Of a stretch of 64,000 nt of DNA, positions 20,627 to 30,992 are shown one piece after another (the stretch's first letter is position 1; the number at the start of each line of letters is the position of its first letter). A program made the translations under genes and the position numbers. Location of the stretch: the NCBI RefSeq assembly GCF_004363655.1, contig NZ_SNZH01000002.1, forward strand, positions 610,873 through 674,872, given 5' to 3'. The notes below the pieces were generated by a model, which was given only the letters and a program-made list of their open reading frames with translations, ran no database searches and was not told the DNA's origin. Source of the DNA: Tahibacter aquaticus (GTDB taxonomy: Bacteria; Pseudomonadota; Gammaproteobacteria; Xanthomonadales; Rhodanobacteraceae).

Positions 20627-21890
20627 TCTGCGCAACAATTTCGTCGGCATTCGTTCGCCAAATCCGTTCTGGCTGGCCTCGGCGCCACCGACGGACAAGG
20701 CCTATAACGTGATCCGCGCCTTCGAGGCGGGCTGGGGCGGCGTGGTCTGGAAAACCCTGGGCCTGGACCCGCACGTGGTCAATGTCAGCTCGCGCTACGG
20801 CGCGGTGCAGTGGAACGGTCAGCGCATCGCCGGCCTGAACAACATCGAACTGATCACCGACCGGCCGCTGCAGGTCAACCTGGCCGAGATCCGCCAGGTC
20901 AAGCGCGACTGGCCCGACCGCGCCATGATCGTCTCGCTGATGGTGCCCTGCGACGAGGAGTCGTGGAAGTATATTCTTCCCATGGTGGAAGACACCGGTT
21001 GCGATGCGGTGGAACTCAACTTCGGCTGCCCCCACGGCATGTCCGAGCGGGGCATGGGTTCGGCCGTCGGCCAGGTGCCCGAATACGTGGAACAGGTCGC
21101 GCGCTGGGTCAAGCAGCATTCGCGCCTGCCCTGCATCGTCAAGCTCACGCCGAACATCACCGATATCCGCCATTCCGCCCGTGCCGCATTCCGCGGCGGC
21201 GCCGACGCGGTATCGCTGATCAATACCATCAACTCCATCGTCTCGGTCGACCTCGACCTGATGGCGCCGACACCGACCGTCGACGGCAAGGGCACTCACG
21301 GCGGCTACTGCGGGCCGGCGGTAAAGCCGATCGCGCTGAACATGGTGGCCGAGATTGCGCGCGACGCGGAAACGCGCAACCTGCCGATCTCCGCCATCGG
21401 CGGCATCGGCACTTGGCGCGATGCGGCCGAGTTCATGGCCCTGGGTGCCGGCAACGTGCAGGTCTGCACCGCGGCCATGCACTACGGCTTCCGCATCGTC
21501 GACGACATGATCGCCGGCCTGTCGAACTGGATGGACGAGAAGGGCTATCGCACGTTGGAGGACTTCCGCGGCCGCGCCGTGCCGAATGTCACCGACTGGA
21601 AATTCCTCAACCTCAAGTACGACATCAAGGCGCTGATCGACCAGGACAAATGCATCAAGTGCGGCCTGTGCCATATCGCCTGCGAAGACACCGCGCATCA
21701 GGCCATCACGCGGGAGAAAGACGGCAAACGCCATTTCGAAGTGGTCAACGGCGAATGCGTCGGCTGCAACCTGTGCATGCACGTCTGTCCGGTGGACAGC
21801 TGTATCAGCATGGTGCGGGTGGACGAGGGCGGCTATGCCAACTGGACGACGCACCCGAACAACCCCGCTGCGGTAAAGGAACCGGCGTAG
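20619..21890 (+). CDS. preA: NAD-dependent dihydropyrimidine dehydrogenase, subunit PreA
   Basis: The 423-residue catalytic subunit reduces uracil to 5,6-dihydrouracil. Residues 1-310 form a dihydroorotate dehydrogenase-like FMN barrel (NPFWLASAPPTDKAYNVIRA, VELNFGCPHGMSERGMG, LPISAIGGIGTWRDAAEFM). The C-terminus holds two 4Fe-4S motifs, CIKCGLCHIACED and CVGCNLCMHVCPVDS. It starts inside the end of preT. With PreT it is equivalent to the fused eukaryotic dihydropyrimidine dehydrogenase. Confidence 0.97.
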   Translation: MADLRNNFVGIRSPNPFWLASAPPTDKAYNVIRAFEAGWGGVVWKTLGLDPHVVNVSSRYGAVQWNGQRIAGLNNIELITDRPLQVNLAEIRQVKRDWPDRAMIVSLMVPCDEESWKYILPMVEDTGCDAVELNFGCPHGMSERGMGSAVGQVPEYVEQVARWVKQHSRLPCIVKLTPNITDIRHSARAAFRGGADAVSLINTINSIVSVDLDLMAPTPTVDGKGTHGGYCGPAVKPIALNMVAEIARDAETRNLPISAIGGIGTWRDAAEFMALGAGNVQVCTAAMHYGFRIVDDMIAGLSNWMDEKGYRTLEDFRGRAVPNVTDWKFLNLKYDIKALIDQDKCIKCGLCHIACEDTAHQAITREKDGKRHFEVVNGECVGCNLCMHVCPVDSCISMVRVDEGGYANWTTHPNNPAAVKEPA

Positions 21891-21948
21891 CGCGGCGCGG
21901 GCGCAAGCCTTACATTCGTCGCGCTACGCAACCGCGGGGGAGAGATCG

Positions 21949-23451
21949 ATGACGGCAACAGCGCAAAGCAGCGAAGGTGTGCCCCAGGGCGCGTTATACA
22001 ACGCCGATCTCGCCCCGACTACCGCGGCCCAGCGCACCTGGACCTGGTATCACTTCGCTGCGCTGTGGGTAGGCATGGTGATGTGCATTCCGTCGTATAC
22101 CCTGGCCGCCGGCCTGATCGACCAGGGCATGTCGCCCTGGCAGGCGGTGACGACGGTGCTGCTGGGCAATGCCATCGTGCTGGTGCCGATGCTGCTGATT
22201 GGTCATGCAGGGGCGAAATACGGCATTCCGTATGCGGTGCTGGTGCGCTCCAGCTTCGGCACCCAGGGCGCCAAGCTGCCGGCCATGCTGCGTGCCATCG
22301 TCGCCTGTGGCTGGTACGGCATCCAGACCTGGTTCGGCGGCCTGGCCATGTATACCTTGCTCAATATCATCACCGGCAACGCCCTGCATGCCGAGGCGCT
22401 GCCGCTGCTGGGCATCAATCTCGGCCAGCTGGTCTGCTTCCTCGCGTTCTGGGCGCTGCAGCTGTACTTCGTCGTGCACGGAACCGATTCGATCCGCTGG
22501 CTGGAAACCTTCTCCGCGCCGATCAAGATCGTCATGTGCCTGGTACTGGTGTGGTGGGCGCTGACCCACGCTGGCGGTTTCGGCAGCATGATGGCGATGC
22601 CGTCGAAATTCGTCGACGGCGGCGAGAAGGCCGGCCAGTTCTGGATCGTGTTCTGGCCGTCGCTGACGGCGATGGTCGGCTTCTGGGCCACGCTGGCGCT
22701 GAACATCCCCGACTTCACCCGCTTTGCCCGCTCGCAGCGCGACCAGTTCATCGGCCAGAGCATAGGCCTGCCGCTGCCCATGGGCCTGCTCGCGCTGATG
22801 TCGGTCATCGTCACCTCGGCCACGGTGGTGATCTATGGCAAGGCGATCTGGGATCCGGTCGACCTGTCCAGCCGCTTCACCGGCATCGGTGTCGGCCTGG
22901 CGCTGCTAGTGCTGACCCTGGACACCATGTGCTGCAACCTCGCCGCCAACCTGGTCGGCCCGGCCTACGATTTCGCCAGCCTCAATCCGCGGCGCATTTC
23001 TTACCGCAGCGGCGGCCTGATCACCGCTGGCATCGCCTTGCTGGCGATGCCGTGGAAAATTCTGGAAAGTACCCAAGGCTATATTTTCACATGGCTTGTC
23101 GGCTATTCCGCGCTGCTGGGGCCGGTCGCCGGCATCATGCTGGTCGACTACTATTTCCTGCGCAATACACGGCTGGACCTGAAGCAGTTGTTCGACGAAC
23201 GCGGCATCTACGCCTATCGCCGCGGCTGGAACCCGGCCGCGATCATCGCGCTGCTGGCCGGCGTGCTGCCCAACCTGCCGGGCTTCCTGCACGCGGCATT
23301 CCCGCAGTCGTTCGCCGGCGTGCCGGAATTCTTCAAGACCTTGTACACCTATGCCTGGTTTGCCGGCCTGGGTATTTCTGCGCTGGTGTACGCGTTGCTG
23401 ATGCGCGTGAATGCGTCGAAGGTCGGGTCGATGGATATGGGCAAGGCCTGA
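21949..23451 (+). CDS. NCS1-family nucleobase/hydantoin permease
   Basis: The 500-residue inner-membrane protein has about 12 hydrophobic helices and NCS1 features: an N-terminal WTWYHFAALWVGMVMCIPSY segment, the GNAIVLVPM helix, SLTAMVGFWATLALNIPDFT, and the late GPVAGIMLVDYYFLR motif. NCS1 carriers import uracil, allantoin, cytosine or hydantoins with Na+ or H+. Between preA and hydA its cargo is most likely uracil, thymine or cytosine. A GGGGGAGAG ribosome site precedes the ATG. Confidence 0.93.
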   Translation: MTATAQSSEGVPQGALYNADLAPTTAAQRTWTWYHFAALWVGMVMCIPSYTLAAGLIDQGMSPWQAVTTVLLGNAIVLVPMLLIGHAGAKYGIPYAVLVRSSFGTQGAKLPAMLRAIVACGWYGIQTWFGGLAMYTLLNIITGNALHAEALPLLGINLGQLVCFLAFWALQLYFVVHGTDSIRWLETFSAPIKIVMCLVLVWWALTHAGGFGSMMAMPSKFVDGGEKAGQFWIVFWPSLTAMVGFWATLALNIPDFTRFARSQRDQFIGQSIGLPLPMGLLALMSVIVTSATVVIYGKAIWDPVDLSSRFTGIGVGLALLVLTLDTMCCNLAANLVGPAYDFASLNPRRISYRSGGLITAGIALLAMPWKILESTQGYIFTWLVGYSALLGPVAGIMLVDYYFLRNTRLDLKQLFDERGIYAYRRGWNPAAIIALLAGVLPNLPGFLHAAFPQSFAGVPEFFKTLYTYAWFAGLGISALVYALLMRVNASKVGSMDMGKA

Positions 23452-23674
23452 CGCAAGCATGTGGCGCGCGTCATACACGGAGCGACATTGCTCCCTTTCC
23501 TCCGGCCGCGTCGCCGCAGATGCGCGGTCGCAGTGCATGTCACGGCGGCGCGGGTTTCGCGCGCGACTGCCCCTGAGCACTCGACAGGTGGTGCGCGCGC
23601 CTGCCGGTACGCACACTCGCCATTGCAATCACTTCGCGCGTGTCCCATCGCGCGCCGTCACCCGCTGGAGCTAA

Positions 23675-25121
<1,447 letters not shown>

Positions 25122-25226
25122 ACGTTATTTCCGCAACAAAAAGCCTGTGCCGAAGGAGCGCTTTTGCCTGTATCCGGGCGGAACGAACATGCCTTCGGCA
25201 GGGGTTCTTTGCTGGTGAGCCACCTC

Positions 25227-25258
25227 GACGTTGGGGTGCGCCTGCGGCTTAAGCCAAC
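25227..25258. repeat. REP-like palindrome, copy 2, inverted
   Basis: The segment 25227-25251 is the reverse complement of 25097-25121 except at two positions. Its outer arm (AGCCAACC) is more degenerate, leaving a shorter TTGG/CCAA stem. The rest of the 445-base gap between hydA and the next gene shows no gene I can support. Confidence 0.65.
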
Positions 25259-25544
25259 CTACGCCGCTTTTTCGTTGCCGTTGCCGGATCTGCGCGCAAC
25301 GCCCGCCGCCGACGTTGCGAAATCTGCGTGGCGATTCCTGCAACACGCGATTTTCGCGTTGCATCCCTGCCGAAAGTCGCCACGCGATGATGCGGTTGTT
25401 GTGCGCATGCGCGGGTTTTGCAGCGCAACGGCCGCCAGCGGCATCTGATGATCATGCCGGATGCGCAAGACGCCGCCGGCAAGCGATCGACGATCGCGCG
25501 GTGTCGGCCCGCAGTCCGACGCACTTTTTGCGGTGGAGGTCATC

Positions 25545-25847
25545 ATGAAAGCTTCGATGCTCGCGCTGGCGCTGGCCCTGTTCGGCACTACGGCCATGGC
25601 AGAAACCACGATCAACCTGGATGTGCTCGCCGCCGAGTCGGGCCTGAGCGTGCGCCAGGTCGGCATGCTGTTCGGCGCGCACGGTGCCTATCCGGAATTC
25701 AAGGCTTCCTATGTGCAGGTCAAGCGCAAGTTCACTCAGAGCGTCGGCCAGCAGCGCTACGAAGCCCTGCTTGCGGCGTACAAGGCGCAGCAGGAAGGGC
25801 GCAAGGTTGCCGCTGCTGTGGCGCGTCAGGCCGCTTCGGGTTCGTGA
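25545..25847 (+). CDS. Small exported protein of unknown function
   Basis: A 100-residue protein with a clear signal peptide (MKASMLALALALFGTTAMA, cleavage after Ala19). The mature part of about 80 residues is helical, with SGLSVRQVGMLFGAHGAYPE and YVQVKRKFTQSVGQQRYEAL, and no cysteines. The ATG at 25545 follows a GGAGGT ribosome site, which supports a real gene. The repeated Gln/Arg/Lys helices would suit a small periplasmic protein. I do not recognise the family. Confidence 0.75.
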   Translation: MKASMLALALALFGTTAMAETTINLDVLAAESGLSVRQVGMLFGAHGAYPEFKASYVQVKRKFTQSVGQQRYEALLAAYKAQQEGRKVAAAVARQAASGS

Positions 25848-26034
25848 GCCTGTTCGTTCGTGGTGTTTTGCTGAAAGGTATAGTGTGTTAAATATACGTA
25901 AGTAAAAAAAATGAGCTCAGGGTGCATTCGAATATCAGGCCCGCGGAGCCGATGCCGCGGGCCCGCGGCCGACGCTAGCTTTCGTTGCCTGCCCGACCCT
26001 GGCATGCTGCGGGCGACCATCGCCGGAGCTTGCC

Positions 26035-28227
26035 GTGGCCACTGTAGTGCGTCGTCTGGGACGGATCTCGATCACACTGTTGCGTCGCCTGGCCTGGCTG
26101 GTGGCGATCCTGTATGCGCTCTATCTGATCGCGGCGAATGTCTTTCTCAATGCGGGCTTCGGTCCGGACGTGATCAACCGCAAGCCCGAACGCTTCAGCA
26201 TGCATTGGCAAAACGGGCTCAGCCTGTATCCGGGCCAGGTCGCCTTGTGGAATGTGAAACTGGGCGGCCATGCCCGGCGCGTGCGCTGGCAGGCATCGGC
26301 GCAGAAAATCGGCGGTCATATCGCGCTGCTGCCGCTGCTGCGCCGCGAGTTCCATGTGACGACGGCGCACTGCGACGAGGTACGCGGTGGCCTGGACCTG
26401 GCCGAAGAGCTGGCGTCGGCCGAACCGCGGCCTGGCGGCTGGGTGCTGCGCTTCAGCCTGATCGACACCGGGACCTTGCGCGAAGTGCGCTGGGGTGCGC
26501 ACACCCTGACCACGCACGGCGCGGCCGAATTCGGCATGTGGAAACAGCTGCGCGGCGGCGCACTGGAAATCTTTCCATCCTCGGCCAGGCTGCACCAGCT
26601 GCAGCTGCGCCAAGGCGATACGGAGTGGCTCAAGGACGGCAGCGCAAGCCTTGCCTTCGAACTGCCACGCCACTCGCGCAGCGACGCGCAGGGCTGGCAC
26701 AGGCTGGCGCTGGGGCGGTTTGCGCTTGCCCTCGACGCGCAGACGCCGGCGTTCGCCGTGCACATGGACCAGGAACCGCGCTGGCGCGGTGCCCTGCGCA
26801 ACAGCGGTGGCGGCCGGATACAGGCCGATCTGCAGTTGAGCAAGGGTGCGTTGGTGCCCGGCGGCACGCTTGAACTGAGCGTGCCGCTGGAAGCGAGCGA
26901 TTCGTCCGGTAAGCACTGGACCCAGCAGGCGCGACTGAATCTTGCGGTAACCCGCAGCATCGACCTGAAGCTCGACCTGCCGCCGCCGCCCGACGGCAGC
27001 GGCCGCATCAACGCCGACCTGCAGCTCGACGGCCTCGACGTGCTGCCGCACGACAAGGCGCCGCCGCTGCTGCCGCGCGTCTCCGGCCTGGTCGATCTGC
27101 AATGGCGCTTCGATTCGCTGGCCTGGCTCGGCCCCTTGCTGGCGAAGACGCCATGGCTGCAGCTGGACGGCGCGGGCGAGCTGGCCGCTGCGATCAAGCT
27201 GAGCAAGGGACGCATCGACGCCGGCAGTACCTTGTCCATTCCGGCCGTGAACGTGCAGGCAGATGTGCAAGGCCAGCGTTTCAGCGGGCGGGCGCGGGCG
27301 GATGGCCTGGTCGATAGCAGGAACGGTGAGCTCGCACCCCGCGTGGACATTGCGGTAGAGAACTTCCAGGGTGCGCCGGTCGGCGATCCCAACGCGGTTT
27401 TCCTGCGCGGCAAGAACCTCAAGCTGGAATTGCGCTCCACCGGCCGCGTGATCGAATTCCGCGATTCGCTGCGCGCGCGCCTGCTGTTCGATCGCGCCGA
27501 CGTGCCCGACCTGCGCGCGTTCAACAGCTATCTGCCGGGCCAGGCCCTGCGCTTTCTCGGCGGACGCGGCCAGCTCGGCGGCGACATTGCGCTCGATGCC
27601 GTGGGCAAGGTCGGCAAGGGCAATCTGAAGATCCAGGCGCGCCAGGCCAGGCTGGCGGTGAACGATCTGGAATTCAGCGGCGACGTGGACGTGAACGCAC
27701 AGCTCAGCCGTGCGGATCTGAAGAACGAGGAGTTCGTGCTCGACGGCAGCACCCTGGCCCTGCGCAAGGTCAAGGTGAGCGACCCGGAACGCGCCTCGCC
27801 GGGCGACTGGTGGGCTGAAATCCGTTTCGATCGCGGCCGTCTGCAATGGGGTTCGCCACTGCGCATCGACACCAGTGCCAGCGTGCGCATGCCCGATATC
27901 AGCCTGCTGCTGGCCCTGTTCACGCGGCACAAGGACTATCCCAAATGGGTGCTGCGTGCACTCGATGCCGGCGAAGTGAATGCGTCCACGCGGGCGCAGA
28001 TGAAAGACGCGGCGATCGTGCTGGAAGACCTCGCTGTCAGCAATGACCGCTTCGATGTGCGCGCGCGTCTGCGCCTGGCCCAGCGCAAGGCGCAGGGCGA
28101 TCTGTATCTGCGCTGGGCCAAGCTCGGGCTGGGGCTCGAACTCAAAGAAGGCGAACGCAAGTTCCATCTGCTCAAGGCGCGCGAATGGTTCGAGCAGCAG
28201 CCGCGCCTGTTGCCTGCTTCACGTTGA
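26035..28227 (+). CDS. Large AsmA-like membrane-anchored protein
   Basis: The 730-residue product starts at GTG (GGAG site seven bases upstream), has one N-terminal membrane helix (about 15-37, LLRRLAWLVAILYALYLIAA) and a long periplasmic beta-rich region. Repeated alternating motifs such as GRINADLQLDGLDV, LDGAGELAAAIKLSKGRI and GRGQLGGDIALDAVGKVGKG resemble the AsmA/TamB/YhdP repeating-groove proteins, which bridge membranes and carry phospholipid. The assignment to that superfamily is by architecture and repeat feel, not by a diagnostic motif, so the exact subfamily is open. Confidence 0.6.
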   Translation: MATVVRRLGRISITLLRRLAWLVAILYALYLIAANVFLNAGFGPDVINRKPERFSMHWQNGLSLYPGQVALWNVKLGGHARRVRWQASAQKIGGHIALLPLLRREFHVTTAHCDEVRGGLDLAEELASAEPRPGGWVLRFSLIDTGTLREVRWGAHTLTTHGAAEFGMWKQLRGGALEIFPSSARLHQLQLRQGDTEWLKDGSASLAFELPRHSRSDAQGWHRLALGRFALALDAQTPAFAVHMDQEPRWRGALRNSGGGRIQADLQLSKGALVPGGTLELSVPLEASDSSGKHWTQQARLNLAVTRSIDLKLDLPPPPDGSGRINADLQLDGLDVLPHDKAPPLLPRVSGLVDLQWRFDSLAWLGPLLAKTPWLQLDGAGELAAAIKLSKGRIDAGSTLSIPAVNVQADVQGQRFSGRARADGLVDSRNGELAPRVDIAVENFQGAPVGDPNAVFLRGKNLKLELRSTGRVIEFRDSLRARLLFDRADVPDLRAFNSYLPGQALRFLGGRGQLGGDIALDAVGKVGKGNLKIQARQARLAVNDLEFSGDVDVNAQLSRADLKNEEFVLDGSTLALRKVKVSDPERASPGDWWAEIRFDRGRLQWGSPLRIDTSASVRMPDISLLLALFTRHKDYPKWVLRALDAGEVNASTRAQMKDAAIVLEDLAVSNDRFDVRARLRLAQRKAQGDLYLRWAKLGLGLELKEGERKFHLLKAREWFEQQPRLLPASR

Positions 28228-28322
28228 GCGTGCCGCCTGCGCAAAGCGGTGACCAGCGGCCGTTGTTCCTGGCGCGGACGCTGGCATATGCTCGGCGCCG
28301 CACCGCCGGACTGTTCACGATC

Positions 28323-28484
28323 ATGCGCAAGCGAACCAAGAACCAGCGCCAGCGCGAAATCGCCGCGCGCACGCGCAGCCGCGATTCCGCCCTGCGCCGC
28401 CGGCGCGAACGCAACGACGGCGACAACAGCCGGCGCTGGCAGATTCTGGATCTGGCGCGCCCGGGCACGGAGTCGCGCCGATGA
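28323..28484 (+). CDS. Very small, highly basic protein coupled to a GNAT gene
   Basis: A 53-residue frame (MRKRTKNQRQREIAARTRSR and onward) with about 20 Arg/Lys residues. Its stop codon overlaps the start of the acetyltransferase gene as ATGA, typical of translational coupling. The upstream frame is open further, but the ATG at 28323 begins the basic region. It would bind nucleic acid or be a ribosome-associated peptide, or be a substrate for the coupled acetyltransferase; none of this is shown. Confidence 0.45.
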   Translation: MRKRTKNQRQREIAARTRSRDSALRRRRERNDGDNSRRWQILDLARPGTESRR

Positions 28485-29170
28485 GCCTGTTGTTCCTGGA
28501 AAACCCGATCTGGCATTCCTTGCGCAGCCATCACGCGCCGCTGGGCGCAGCCACGCGGCTGGCGGCCTGCTATGCGCCGGCGGTGGCACCGTTCGCCGGC
28601 GTAGCCGAGGCCAGCGCCGCCGCTGGTGCCGAACTGGCCGGCCTGCTCGGTGAGCATGAACCGTACTATCTGGTCGGCATCGCTCCGCCTGTCGTGCCGG
28701 GCTGGCAGGTGGACAGCCACGGCAGCATCACGCAGATGCTGTGCAGCAGTCCGCCCGAGGTGCCCGACGGTCCCAGGGTCACGGTGCTGGGCCCGGCCCA
28801 TGTGGCCGACATGCTGGAACTCACCGCGCTGGTTTTTCCGGGCTATTTCCGCCAGAACACCTTGCGCATGGGGCACTACCTCGGTATCTACCTCGACGGC
28901 CGCCTGGCTGCGATGGCGGGCGAGCGCATGAATATGCCGGGCTACCGCGAGATCAGTGCGGTCTGCACCCATCCCGAGCATACCGGCCGCGGTTATGCGC
29001 AGCGCCTGGTCGCCCTGATCACCCGCAGCGTGTTCGACCAGGGCGTGTCGCCGTTCCTGCATGTGAATACCGACAACCGCCGAGCGAAGTCTGTCTACGA
29101 GCGGCTGGGTTATGCAGAACGCGGCGAAATTGCTTTGTACGCTTTGCACCAAGACCGGCCGCACGCCTGA
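28481..29170 (+). CDS. GNAT-family N-acetyltransferase
   Basis: A 229-residue protein with a C-terminal GNAT (FR47-like) fold. The acetyl-CoA loop is EHTGRGYAQRLVALI at about residues 165-180, followed by GVSPFLHVNTDNRRAKSVYERLGYAERGE, the typical beta-5/alpha-4 region. The N-terminal 90 residues are divergent, with NPIWHSLRSHHAPLG. The substrate cannot be deduced. The start overlaps the preceding small basic gene. Confidence 0.88.
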   Translation: MSLLFLENPIWHSLRSHHAPLGAATRLAACYAPAVAPFAGVAEASAAAGAELAGLLGEHEPYYLVGIAPPVVPGWQVDSHGSITQMLCSSPPEVPDGPRVTVLGPAHVADMLELTALVFPGYFRQNTLRMGHYLGIYLDGRLAAMAGERMNMPGYREISAVCTHPEHTGRGYAQRLVALITRSVFDQGVSPFLHVNTDNRRAKSVYERLGYAERGEIALYALHQDRPHA

Positions 29171-29328
29171 ATCCGGCTGAGCGGTGGTTCCGGCGCGGGC
29201 TTTGGTGAAGAGGCTACGCTGGCGTGTCGATGCGCCCTGGCATGGAAAAGTGCCAGACAGGTGGCATCCGCCCGTTTTACGCTAGGCCTGGCGTCGGCGC
29301 CTGGACCGACATGTAGCGGGGTGAGCGT

Positions 29329-29655
29329 ATGTACGAAGACGATCTTGAGCTGGACGACGAAGCGCTGAACATCGCAGCGGCGCTGATGTCGGGCGGCATG
29401 GCCGAGGAAGAAGCCTGCCGGACCGCGGCCGACCTGCAGCAGAAATTCTATGCGGCGCTGGAAGAAAAGGGCGAGGACGCGCCGGCACTGATGGCCCAGA
29501 CGGCTGCCAATGTGTCGGAGGCGCTGGGCAGGGAAGTGACGGTGGACGAAATCGTGCCCGAAGAGAAACTCAACGGCATTGTCCGGCGCGCCCGGCTGGC
29601 CCGTCGCGAGATAGCCGACGATGAGCCCGTACCGGACAGGAAGTTCCTGCACTGA
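29329..29655 (+). CDS. Hypothetical acidic helical protein
   Basis: A 108-residue cytoplasmic protein with a strongly acidic N-terminus (MYEDDLELDDEALNIAAALM) and predicted helices throughout, no membrane segment and one cysteine. A GGGGTGAG ribosome site precedes the ATG. I do not recognise the family. It faces ohr convergently, with a hairpin between them. Confidence 0.65.
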   Translation: MYEDDLELDDEALNIAAALMSGGMAEEEACRTAADLQQKFYAALEEKGEDAPALMAQTAANVSEALGREVTVDEIVPEEKLNGIVRRARLARREIADDEPVPDRKFLH

Positions 29656-29698
29656 ACCGCGAATGCCGCGCCCAGGCCATGGTCGCGGCAGAGGCGGC

Positions 29699-29722
29699 GT
29701 AGCCGGCTTTGCGGCCGGCTAC
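29699..29722. terminator. Hairpin between convergent genes, possible bidirectional terminator
   Basis: A perfect 9-bp stem (GTAGCCGGC / GCCGGCTAC) with a TTTGCG loop lies between the stops of two convergent genes. There is no T tract, so it may be a repeat element or an atypical terminator. A longer sibling occurs at 48755. Confidence 0.45.
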
Positions 29723-29790
29723 GTGTTCGGCGATAGCGACAGGTCCGGCGCTGCTGCGATACCGCAGAACAGCGTGGACCGCTGGGCGCA

Positions 29791-30216
29791 TCAGACGATG
29801 GTCAGGGTCACGTCGATATTGCCCCGCGTCGCATTCGAATACGGGCAGACCTGGTGGGCTTTCTCGACCAGGGCCTGTACCTGCTCGCGCGGCAGGCCGG
29901 GGATGGAAATCTTCAGTTCCACTTCGATGCCGAAGCCGGCGGGAATCTGGCCGATGCCGACCACGCCGTCGATGCTGGTATCGGCCGGCAGGGCAATCTT
30001 CTGCTGGCCGGCGACGAACTTCAGCGCGCCGATGAAGCAGGCGGAATAGCCGGCCGCGAACAGCTGTTCCGGATTGGTGCCGTCGCCGCCCGCGCCGCCA
30101 AGCTCGCGCGGCGTGGACAATTTGACATTCAATACATTGTTGTCGGAACTGGCCTGGCCGTCACGGCCGCCGGTGGCCTTGGCCTGGGCGCGGTAGAGAA
30201 CAGTGGCAATGGACAT
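29791..30216 (-). CDS. ohr: Organic hydroperoxide resistance protein Ohr
   Basis: The 141-residue OsmC-family peroxidase reduces organic and fatty-acid hydroperoxides in the cytoplasm. Its two active-site cysteines are C60 (FAAGYSACF) and C124 ([13 protein letters not shown]), at the positions usual for Ohr. The N-terminal [15 protein letters not shown] carries the catalytic Arg region. An AGGAG ribosome site precedes the ATG. It lies downstream of ohrR in the same direction, with two operator-like half-sites in between. Confidence 0.97.
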   Translation of the reverse strand: MSIATVLYRAQAKATGGRDGQASSDNNVLNVKLSTPRELGGAGGDGTNPEQLFAAGYSACFIGALKFVAGQQKIALPADTSIDGVVGIGQIPAGFGIEVELKISIPGLPREQVQALVEKAHQVCPYSNATRGNIDVTLTIV

Positions 30217-30299
30217 GGCGATACTCCTGTGGGGTGGTGTGCAGAGGTGGTGGTTCTACGGCCGACGCGGAAGCGCCGTTTTTGCGTTGGAAATTTCGT

Positions 30300-30327
30300 G
30301 CTATTAAATCGTGTGCTATTTCATAGG
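30300..30327. promoter_or_regulatory. Candidate OhrR operator upstream of ohr
   Basis: GCTATT occurs at 30300-30305 and again at 30315-30320. The second copy continues as GCTATTTCATAGG, an imperfect match to the 13-base palindrome upstream of ohrR (30918-30930). The segment is AT-rich in a GC-rich window, as known OhrR sites are. It lies about 85-110 bases upstream of the ohr start. Confidence 0.5.
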
Positions 30328-30362
30328 CTGTGCTGGGTTCGGGACGCGCTGCCATGTCCGAT

Positions 30363-30389
30363 GGTGCGATGGGCAAGGCGAATTGCGCC
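30363..30389. repeat. Single copy of a dispersed palindromic-family repeat
   Basis: A 27-base segment (GGTGCGATGGGCAAGG, then CGAATTGCGCC) closely matches the two inverted elements at 32934-32963 and 33004-33030. It stands between ohr and ohrR. Confidence 0.55.
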
Positions 30390-30427
30390 GTGCCCGCCCG
30401 GGCTTGCATGGACGGCCGACGTCTTGC

Positions 30428-30895
30428 TCATTCGCTGCTCCTCGACAGGTTCTGCCGCAGGCGCTCCAGCTCGCTCTTGATCGCGCGCAGCTCGGCGCCG
30501 GAACACTGCGCGGCGCAGAACACCGACTGCGGTATGGCCTGGGCCGGCTGGCGCAGTGCGCGGCCCGTGCTGCTCAGCTCGATCACGACCTGGCGCTCGT
30601 CCTCGGCCGAGCGGGTGCGGCTTAGCAGGCCGGCCGCTTCGAGCCGCTTCAGCAGCGGCGTCAAGGTGGCCGAATCGAGAAACAGGCGCTCACCAATCGC
30701 CGAGACCGTCTGCGCGTCGGTTTCCCACAGCACCAGCATGACCAGGTATTGCGGATAGGTCAGGCCCAGCTTGTTCAGCAGCGGCCTGTATACCTTGTGC
30801 ATGGCCAGGTTGGCCGAATACAGCGCAAAGCACAGCTGCTGGTCCAGCAGCAGGGCAGAGGTGGCGTCGGGTCGGGTGGCGGTTCGGGTCTTCAT
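30428..30895 (-). CDS. ohrR: MarR-family organic peroxide sensor OhrR
   Basis: A 155-residue winged-helix repressor of ohr that is inactivated when organic peroxide oxidises a cysteine. With the ATG at 30895 as start, the reactive Cys is residue 22 ([12 protein letters not shown]) and a second Cys is residue 127, exactly the numbering of two-cysteine Xanthomonas OhrR; this supports the chosen start over an upstream TTG. A third Cys is at 131. The wing region [20 protein letters not shown] is typical. A perfect palindrome just upstream suggests autoregulation. Confidence 0.95.
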   Translation of the reverse strand: MKTRTATRPDATSALLLDQQLCFALYSANLAMHKVYRPLLNKLGLTYPQYLVMLVLWETDAQTVSAIGERLFLDSATLTPLLKRLEAAGLLSRTRSAEDERQVVIELSSTGRALRQPAQAIPQSVFCAAQCSGAELRAIKSELERLRQNLSRSSE

Positions 30896-30917
30896 GGGGT
30901 GTGACAATACATAGTGA

Positions 30918-30930
30918 GCTATTTAATAGC
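30918..30930. promoter_or_regulatory. Candidate OhrR operator upstream of ohrR
   Basis: GCTATTTAATAGC is a perfect palindrome (six-base arms, one central base), 22 bases before the ohrR ATG. On the minus strand it overlaps a candidate -35 TTGCTA that is 17 bases from a weak -10 TATTGT, so a bound repressor would block polymerase. Confidence 0.6.
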
Positions 30931-30992
30931 AAGCGACTTTAGTCGAAGAGGCAGGGCAGGCCTGCCCAGGGCAGCCGGCGCGCCGGCGGCGG

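Noticed and set aside
25975..28167. A 730-codon minus-strand frame opposite the AsmA-like gene
   Set aside because: The plus-strand frame has a GTG with a ribosome site, an N-terminal membrane helix and a coherent repeat fold; the antisense frame has none.
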